From: Chryseobacterium sp. MYb264
GTDB lineage: Bacteria; Bacteroidota; Bacteroidia; Flavobacteriales; Weeksellaceae
Direction: 5' to 3'
DNA length: 64,000 bases
Assembly: GCF_035974275.1 (NCBI RefSeq)
Contig: NZ_CP142422.1
Location: 3,720,001 to 3,784,000, forward strand
The position numbers were made by a program, and so were the translations under genes. The notes under the pieces were generated by a model that did no database searches, was not told where the DNA came from, and worked only from the letters and a program-made list of their open reading frames with translations. The number at the start of each line of letters is the position of its first letter. The stretch's first letter is position 1. This document shows, piece by piece, positions 58,171-64,000 of the stretch.

Positions 58171-58608
58171 ATGGAGACTTTGAAAAAATCAGCAAATGGA
58201 TTGTACCGTCATTTTGCGCAGATCAATACGATTCACAATTTCTCAAACGGGTATGCTTTATCCGGCGGATCCTTTGAGCTAGGAGTCAATGAAGCCTGTT
58301 TTTGGTTCTATCATATCATTTGTGAGAACCAGGACTTTTTAAGTTCTTTTGTTTTTCAGAACTGGACCCTGAAAAAAGTCGGCGGTCATGAATATTTGAT
58401 TGTTGTAAGAGATGAGAAAGGTGCTATGATTTATTCCCAGGTATTTATTAATTCAGAATTTATGTTTGATGAATTAATTGTTCTGGTGGTTAAAAGATTA
58501 ATACTTTTACCATCGGAGTTCCAGTATTATCAGACGTCTGCACAGAAAAATCAACCATTCAGTATTAAAAAGATGTCAAGCGAAGAATTCTGTTTTTCAT
58601 TTAATTAA
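58171..58608 (+). CDS. DUF6876-like protein
   Basis: The 145-residue product starts METLKKSANGLYRHFAQINT. Its pattern (YRHxxxx...NGYALSGGSFELGVNEACFWFYHII, LPSEFQYYQ) fits the DUF6876 family as I remember it, which is common on mobile elements of Bacteroidota. Divergent from the HTH gene, with the operator in between. No function is known. Confidence 0.6.
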   Translation: METLKKSANGLYRHFAQINTIHNFSNGYALSGGSFELGVNEACFWFYHIICENQDFLSSFVFQNWTLKKVGGHEYLIVVRDEKGAMIYSQVFINSEFMFDELIVLVVKRLILLPSEFQYYQTSAQKNQPFSIKKMSSEEFCFSFN

Positions 58609-58782
58609 TGTGCATACTTATTCTAGATCTTTTGTTTAAATAAGTTTTTAATTTCCGGAAAGCTTGAACACGTTATTCACTCAGGCTGTCCGGAGATAAA
58701 GGAGGGTCCCGTTATACGGATGCTTTAAACACTGCAGAAATAAGGTGTCCTTCGTCGTTCTGAGTTCTTACAGTCTGTTTTT
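58609..58782. other. Intergenic stretch without a supported gene
   Basis: No open frame with coding signs. It precedes the decayed gene at 58783-59002. Confidence 0.4.
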
Positions 58783-59002
58783 CAATAAAGTATTATAGAA
58801 CTATCTGGACAATTGAGAATACGCAATTCTCCTGAAGAAAGATTAATATCTCCTTCTACAAAAAGATTATATTTCTCATAATTAATATAATCTTTTGATT
58901 ATCTAATATTTCTATATCTCCTTTAATAAGGCCATAACTCTGAGTGCCAACACCTACAATTTCATTACCTATAGCTAATCTTTCTAATTTTATGGTAGTA
59001 CC
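58783..59002 (-). pseudogene. Decayed gene fragment
   Basis: On the minus strand a frame reads GTTIKLERLAIGNEIVGVGT and QSYGLIKGDIEILDNQK; after a one-base shift it goes on INYEKYNLFVEGDINLSSGE and LRILNCPDSSIILY. Both halves look coding (regular hydrophobic spacing), so this is a frameshifted remnant. Family not recognised. Confidence 0.5.
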
Positions 59003-59047
59003 GGCTTTTTATAATGTAATATGCTCCTATAACGGCTCCTACAGCGG

Positions 59048-59821
59048 TTAGCCTTTTGGCAGTCTGTCGTTTAGCTCTTGAATATCTTTTCGAATTTCTA
59101 AGAACATATCTTTTAGATTATAGTTTTCAAGCCGATCCGGTTCAAAATCTTCGGGAAAAATGCCAGAAGCATATTGCCAGACTTCAATAATTTCTCCTAA
59201 GGAAATATCATAAGGTTTATAAAATGAATTGTCGGCAGCAACAGTAATTGATTTTTTATTTCTGGAGCTAAATCTTTTATAAGAAATCCCGTCATTTAAA
59301 GTCACAAAAACATAGCTTTTATTTGGTTTCAGGTCATCAATATGTTCAACGTATTTCCCGATAATATAGGAACCGTCCTTAAAGGGTGGCATAGAATCTC
59401 CCTGAGCCGGAAAAGCCCTGTACTTTCCGCCAGTCAGAAATGGGAGTGTAATTCTTTGTAAATTTTCAATGTATTCCGGGTCGCTGTATCCGGATAAATA
59501 ACCCATGGATGCTTTCTGAGGAATAATTTCAATACTATTGTTTCCTAATTGATCTACCACAACAGGTAAAACAATTCTGTTGTCCGGAAGTTTCAATACA
59601 TCTTCCAGCGGATATTTTCTGATATCCACGGTAAGAAGCAGATCAATACTCAGATTGAAATATTTTGACATTCTGATGAGCAGCTCATAAGGAGCTTCCG
59701 AACGTCCATCTTCATATTTTGAATAACGTACTCTGCTCATTAAAATTTGATCCGCAAGCTCTTGCTGAGATAAATTTTTCTGAGTCCTTAAAAACCTGAT
59801 GTTATCTGAAAAAATTGACAT
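59048..59821 (-). CDS. XRE-S24 (LexA/CI-like) repressor
   Basis: The 257-residue product has an N-terminal helix-turn-helix (LRTQKNLSQQELADQILMSR) and a C-terminal S24 peptidase fold: FPAQGDSMPPFKDGSYIIGK contains the catalytic Ser, and GISYKRF the Lys. A cleavage site could be near KASMGYLSGY, where Met-Gly replaces the usual Ala-Gly. These regulators self-cleave with RecA on damaged DNA. It is divergent from dinB; two operators lie between them. Confidence 0.9.
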   Translation of the reverse strand: MSIFSDNIRFLRTQKNLSQQELADQILMSRVRYSKYEDGRSEAPYELLIRMSKYFNLSIDLLLTVDIRKYPLEDVLKLPDNRIVLPVVVDQLGNNSIEIIPQKASMGYLSGYSDPEYIENLQRITLPFLTGGKYRAFPAQGDSMPPFKDGSYIIGKYVEHIDDLKPNKSYVFVTLNDGISYKRFSSRNKKSITVAADNSFYKPYDISLGEIIEVWQYASGIFPEDFEPDRLENYNLKDMFLEIRKDIQELNDRLPKG

Positions 59822-59822
59822 T

Positions 59823-59847
59823 GATACAAATTGTATCTACAAATATA
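59823..59847 (-). promoter_or_regulatory. Operator 1 and promoter of the XRE-S24 repressor gene
   Basis: GATACAAATTGTATC (59823-59837) is a palindrome. The -7 box TATATTTG (complement of 59840-59847) is directly next to it, so binding should block the repressor's own start. Confidence 0.8.
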
Positions 59848-59855
59848 GGAAAAAA

Positions 59856-59878
59856 GATACAAATAGTATCTAATTTTG
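59856..59878 (+). promoter_or_regulatory. Operator 2 and promoter of dinB
   Basis: GATACAAATAGTATC (59856-59870) abuts the -7 box TAATTTTG (59871-59878). The centre of the operator is 33 bp from that of operator 1, about three DNA turns. Confidence 0.8.
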
Positions 59879-59882
59879 TAAC

Positions 59883-61031
59883 GTGAACCGAGCAATTGTA
59901 CATATGGATCTGGATGCATTTTTTGTATCCTGTGAAAGGCTAAATAATTCTAAACTTGACGGAATCCCTCTAATCATAGGAGGTGGAGACCGTGGAGTAG
60001 TCGCTTCATGCTCTTACGAAGCCAGAAAGTTTGGGGTTCGCTCGGCAATGCCGATAAGAATGGCGCTCAGGTTATGCCCCGATGCCAAAGTGATTCGTGG
60101 AGATTATGAACTGTATTCCAATTTATCCCATTTGGTAACAGAGGTTATTCAGGAAAAAGTTCCGGTTATGGAAAAAGCGAGCATCGACGAATTCTATCTG
60201 GATCTTACGGGAATGGATAAATTTTTTGGATGCTACCAATGGACTCAGGAAATTGCTGCAGCCGTAAAAAAAGAAGCCGGGCTTCCGATAAGTTTTGCCC
60301 TGTCTGCCAATAAAACCGTTTCCAAAATCGGAACCGGAGAATCTAAACCTGTGGGAAGATTAGAGATTAAAGAACTTGAAATTAAGCCTTTTTTAAATCC
60401 ATTATCGGTAAAGAAAATTCCGATGGTTGGAGAAAAAACTTTTCAATTGCTGTCCAGAATAGGAATAAGAACCATTCATACATTGTCGGAAATGCCCGTG
60501 TTGGTTTTGCAACAAATGATTGGACTTAACGGAAAAGAACTTTGGAAAAAGGCGAATGGAATTGACGAAAATCCGGTGGTTCCTTATTCTGAAAGAAAAT
60601 CAATTTCAACAGAAAGAACCTTTACAACAGATACAATGGATATGATCGAATTAAAAAGACTGATATCCGGAATGGCTGAAAAGTTAGCCTATCAATTAAG
60701 ACAGGAGAAATGGCTGACTTCAACAGTGGTTATTAAAATTCGGTATGCCAATTTCGATACGGAAACCAAACAGATCAGAGTTACCTACACCTCTGCAGAT
60801 CATACCTTATCAAGGGTTGCCTTAGAGCTTTTTACTAAAATCTATACCAGAAGAATGCGCCTTCGGCTGGTGGGTTTACGCTTTACCGATTTGGTACACG
60901 GTAACCATCAAATGAATTTATTTGAAGATACAGAAGAGCAAATGAATTTATACCAGACGATGGATCAAATTAAAAATCGTTTTGGAGCGGGTGCCGTGGG
61001 CAGGGCTTCAGGATTTGATTTTGGAAAATAA
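59883..61031 (+). CDS. dinB: DNA polymerase IV (Y-family)
   Basis: The 382-residue product has a GTG start at 59883, only 5 bp behind the -7 box, so the message may be leaderless. Y-family motifs: IVHMDLDAFFVSCER (metal Asp), CSYEARKFGVRSAMP, ASIDEFYLDLTG (catalytic Asp-Glu), and the helix-hairpin segment VKKIPMVGEKTFQLL. Near the C-terminus QMNLFED resembles the beta-clamp binding motif. It acts in translesion synthesis after DNA damage. The DnaE-type gene follows 19 bp later. Confidence 0.95.
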   Translation: MNRAIVHMDLDAFFVSCERLNNSKLDGIPLIIGGGDRGVVASCSYEARKFGVRSAMPIRMALRLCPDAKVIRGDYELYSNLSHLVTEVIQEKVPVMEKASIDEFYLDLTGMDKFFGCYQWTQEIAAAVKKEAGLPISFALSANKTVSKIGTGESKPVGRLEIKELEIKPFLNPLSVKKIPMVGEKTFQLLSRIGIRTIHTLSEMPVLVLQQMIGLNGKELWKKANGIDENPVVPYSERKSISTERTFTTDTMDMIELKRLISGMAEKLAYQLRQEKWLTSTVVIKIRYANFDTETKQIRVTYTSADHTLSRVALELFTKIYTRRMRLRLVGLRFTDLVHGNHQMNLFEDTEEQMNLYQTMDQIKNRFGAGAVGRASGFDFGK

Positions 61032-61050
61032 ATTTTTAAATTCTTACACC

Positions 61051-64000
61051 ATGTATCTCAACTGTCATTCTTTTCACAGCCTTCGTTACGGTACTTTATC
61101 GATAGAAGAATTGGTACAGCAGGCACATTCTCTGGGCATTAAAGAATTAGTGCTAACGGATATCAATACCATTACTGCGATTTATGATTTTAAGAAAGAA
61201 TGCGAAAAAGCAGGAATTAAACCTATCGCCGGCATTGAAGTCAGAAAAGAAAATAAGCTGCTTTATATTGCTGTTGCAAAAGAGTTCTCCGGAATTGGCG
61301 AAGTGAATCAGGTTTTAACAGATTACAATTGTCACGGAGCTGAACTTTCTGAAATGGCTCCCCCATTTAAAAATGTTTTTATTATTTATCCCATAGATAA
61401 TATGCCTTTAAGGCTAAAAGAAAATGAGTTTATTGGAGTTCGGGAAGAAGAATTGAATCTATTAATCCGGCCTGAATTTAAAATGCTGATTCCTAAAATG
61501 GTGATTGTTCATCCGGTTACTTTTCATACTCAGAAAGAATATAATCTTCATAAAATCTTAAGAGCTATAGATCATAACACCTTATTGTCCAAATTGTCTG
61601 AGCAGGAGGTTTGCAGGAAATCGGAATATTTTAAATCCGAAGATGCAATTATTACGACTTTTCAAAGATATCCGCAAATCATAAAGACTACAAAAAAACT
61701 GCTGCAGGCCTGCCACTTCGAATTTGATTTTGAAAAAGTAAAGAATAAACAATACTATACAAAATCCAAAGAATCTGATGTTAAGCTTTTGAGAAGATTA
61801 GCCTATTTAGGATTAGAAAAACGGTATGGAAAAGATCATGAAATCGCAAGACTAAGAGTAGAGAAAGAACTAAAAGTGATTGACGAACTCAACTTTTGTT
61901 CTTATTTTTTGATTACGTGGGATATTGTACGATACAGCAATAGAATGGGGTTTATGCATGTCGGACGCGGAAGCGGAGCCAATTCCATCGTCAGTTACTG
62001 CATCGGCATTACCGATATATGCCCATTGGAGCTTGATCTGTATTTTGAAAGATTTCTCAACCTTAACAGGAAAAGTCCTCCGGATTTTGATATCGACTGG
62101 AGCTGGCAAAACAGGGATACCATTCTGGAATATATTTTTAGCAGATATGGGAAAGATCACGTTGCTTTTTGCGGAACCAATGTGGAATTCAAATATAAAT
62201 CGAGATTCAGAGAAGTTGGGAAAGCTTTTGGGCTGCCTAAAGACGAATTGGATGAACTGACAAAAAAGCCAATGGAAGTTCATGAGACAAATTCTGTGGT
62301 CCAGACCATTCATAAATATGTAAGGTTAATGGAAAAGTTCCCCAATCAACGAAGTATGCATGCCTGCGGAATTTTAATTTCAGAAGAGCCTATTACCCAT
62401 TACTCTGCACTCGAAATGCCGCCGAAGGGATTTCCTATCGTTCAGTTCGATATGAATGTAGCAGAAGATATTAAGCTGGAGAAATTTGATATTCTTTCTC
62501 AAAGAGGTCTTGGAACGATAAAAGATACCGTTGAGCTCATCAGAAAAACACGGGGGATTGATGTTGATATCCGGGATACCAGAATTTCCAAAGATGAAGA
62601 AAAAGCCAATGAATATCTGGCTATAGGAAGAACAATCGGATGTTTTTATATAGAATCTCCTGCAATGAGAGGTCTTTTAAGAAGATTAAAATGCGACAAT
62701 TACAGAATACTGGTTGCCGCTTCTTCTATTATCAGACCGGGAGTAGCGCAGAGTGGGATGATGCGGGAATACATTTTCAGACACAATCATCCGGATCAGT
62801 TTGAATATTTTCATTCTGTTTTTGAGGAGAATCTAAAAGAAACGTATGGCATTATGGTGTATCAGGAAGATGTCATTAAGATTGCACAATATTTCGGCGG
62901 ACTTACTCATGCTGATGGTGATATTCTGCGCCGTGCGATGAGTGGAAAAGAGCGATCCATTGAAAAACTGAATGAAGTAAAGGCTAATTTCTTCATATCC
63001 TGCAGAGCACAGGGGCATTCGGAAGCACTTACTGCTGAAGCGTTCCGGCAGATAGAATCTTTTGCAGGGTATTCTTTCTGTAAAGCGCATTCGGCTTCAT
63101 ATGCAGTGGAAAGCTATCAGAGTTTATATCTGAAAGTATATTATCCATTGGAATTTATGGTTTCCGTTATCAACAATCAGGGAGGATTTTACCGTACTGA
63201 AGTCTATATCCATGAAGCTAAAATGTCAGGAGGACATATTCAGGTTCCCTGTGTTAATTCCGGCGAATTTCAGACGACATTAAAAGGAAAGAATATCTTT
63301 CTGGGATTTATGCTTTTGGAAAGGCTGGAAACAAGGATTGCTCTCGAAATTGTCGGGGAGCGGGAAAGAAATGGAGATTATAAATCATTGGAAAATTTTA
63401 TCAAACGTATTCCCGTGGGTATTGAAACGATTCAGTCCTTAATTTTTATTGGAGCATTTCGTTTTACAGGGAAGCAAAAAAATGAACTTCTTGTTGAGGC
63501 AAGGGTTTTATTGGTAAATTTTAAACCCGAGAACAGAGGTTTAATGCTGATTGAAGAACCCGTTCAGCAGTTTAAGCTTCCCGAATTAAAAAGAGAACCG
63601 TTTGAAGATGCCTTTGATGAAATTGAATTGATAGGTTTTCCTATTTCATGCAGCCCGTTTGATTTGTTAGAAACGAAATACAGGGGTTCTGTTTTTGTAA
63701 AAGATTTACTCCGGTATCATAAAAGACAGGTGAAAATGTTGGCTTATCTTATTTCAAGAAAACATGTGCCGACCAAAAAAGGGACCATGTATTTCGGAAC
63801 CTGGATAGACGTGAACGGAGATTATTTTGATACAGCGCATTTTCCAGACAGTTTAAAGCAATATGATTTTCAAGGAGGAGGATGTTACTTACTCTTAGGA
63901 ACAGTGGAAGTCGATTATCACTTTCCCACAATTACCATCCATAAAATGGCAAAAATGCCCATGATTCCTGATCCGCGGTATTCTTATGACAGAGAAAAGC
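61051..64000 (+). CDS. dnaE: DnaE-type DNA polymerase III alpha subunit, 3' end outside the window
   Basis: The frame is open from the ATG at 61051 to the end of the window (983 residues so far). PHP domain at the start (NCHSFHSLRYGTLSIEELVQ), where the His of the metal site appear as H6 and H9. Catalytic centre: GRGSGANSIVSYCIGIT and PDFDIDWSW. Later come the LRRAMSGKERS and FAGYSFCKAHSASYA motifs of DnaE and the tail toward the OB-fold. It is one operon with dinB under a LexA-like repressor, which marks it as the damage-inducible (DnaE2-like) copy rather than the replicative one; that is inference from context. Confidence 0.9.
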   Translation, partial: MYLNCHSFHSLRYGTLSIEELVQQAHSLGIKELVLTDINTITAIYDFKKECEKAGIKPIAGIEVRKENKLLYIAVAKEFSGIGEVNQVLTDYNCHGAELSEMAPPFKNVFIIYPIDNMPLRLKENEFIGVREEELNLLIRPEFKMLIPKMVIVHPVTFHTQKEYNLHKILRAIDHNTLLSKLSEQEVCRKSEYFKSEDAIITTFQRYPQIIKTTKKLLQACHFEFDFEKVKNKQYYTKSKESDVKLLRRLAYLGLEKRYGKDHEIARLRVEKELKVIDELNFCSYFLITWDIVRYSNRMGFMHVGRGSGANSIVSYCIGITDICPLELDLYFERFLNLNRKSPPDFDIDWSWQNRDTILEYIFSRYGKDHVAFCGTNVEFKYKSRFREVGKAFGLPKDELDELTKKPMEVHETNSVVQTIHKYVRLMEKFPNQRSMHACGILISEEPITHYSALEMPPKGFPIVQFDMNVAEDIKLEKFDILSQRGLGTIKDTVELIRKTRGIDVDIRDTRISKDEEKANEYLAIGRTIGCFYIESPAMRGLLRRLKCDNYRILVAASSIIRPGVAQSGMMREYIFRHNHPDQFEYFHSVFEENLKETYGIMVYQEDVIKIAQYFGGLTHADGDILRRAMSGKERSIEKLNEVKANFFISCRAQGHSEALTAEAFRQIESFAGYSFCKAHSASYAVESYQSLYLKVYYPLEFMVSVINNQGGFYRTEVYIHEAKMSGGHIQVPCVNSGEFQTTLKGKNIFLGFMLLERLETRIALEIVGERERNGDYKSLENFIKRIPVGIETIQSLIFIGAFRFTGKQKNELLVEARVLLVNFKPENRGLMLIEEPVQQFKLPELKREPFEDAFDEIELIGFPISCSPFDLLETKYRGSVFVKDLLRYHKRQVKMLAYLISRKHVPTKKGTMYFGTWIDVNGDYFDTAHFPDSLKQYDFQGGGCYLLLGTVEVDYHFPTITIHKMAKMPMIPDPRYSYDREK

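Overview
The window comes from a low-GC Bacteroidota chromosome, most likely Chryseobacterium or a close Weeksellaceae relative. Supporting signs are the Bacteroidota -7 promoter box (TAnnTTTG) in front of many genes, a type III glutamine synthetase, a type III pantothenate kinase, an OmpP1/FadL porin, a heme operon typical of flavobacteria, and long T-runs behind terminator hairpins. No tRNA, rRNA or CRISPR array was seen.

Region 1 (1-8414) is housekeeping: a RicT/PSP1-type gene cut by the left edge, an outer-membrane porin with an SGNH-hydrolase lipoprotein, prs, rplY (Ctc type), sufS, and a nitroreductase gene interrupted by one in-frame TGA. Region 2 (8413-13136) is accessory: a RelE/ParE-like toxin gene split by two identical tandem IS copies that share one TAATTA target, its antitoxin, and a small GG-leader peptide gene followed by a secreted protein. 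Region 3 (13346-36284) is core: hemA-hemC-DUF1287-amidase-hemD-hemE; mreB-mreC-mreD-PBP2-rodA; an NlpC/P60 lipoprotein; glutamine synthetase III; an uncharacterised 563-residue protein; an M1 peptidase; coaX; an acetyltransferase; tadA; and a TonB-C-like protein.

Region 4 (36335-56290) is the unusual part: about 20 kb, all on the minus strand. At its low-coordinate end is a WYL-domain regulator. At its high-coordinate end are an M15 peptidase, a patatin-like lipase and a small acidic protein. Between them lie three large or unknown proteins (1243, 520 and 159 residues), a 107-residue protein, a 660-residue toxin with a papain-fold C-terminus, and four tandem Imm35/YrhB-type immunity genes. 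After these come three toxin cassettes that share an N-terminal pretoxin module (two zinc metallopeptidases and one deaminase-like toxin), each with its immunity gene. Several broken toxin ends are interspersed, and an IS1182-type element sits in the loop of a terminator. Five copies of one promoter element, two GTCG-type half-sites one helical turn apart at an identical distance from the -7 box, lie in front of the WYL regulator, the acidic protein (two copies), the patatin and the M15 peptidase. This suggests that the two ends of the island form one regulon. I read the island as a polymorphic-toxin locus, possibly with its own delivery particle; the delivery idea is inference.

Region 5 (56639-64000) holds a small lipoprotein and membrane-protein cluster, an autoregulated HTH gene with a TGGTCG/CGACCA operator, a DUF6876-like protein, a decayed gene, and a mutagenesis cassette: a LexA-like XRE-S24 repressor divergent from dinB and a DnaE-type polymerase, with two GATACAAATnGTATC operators between them.
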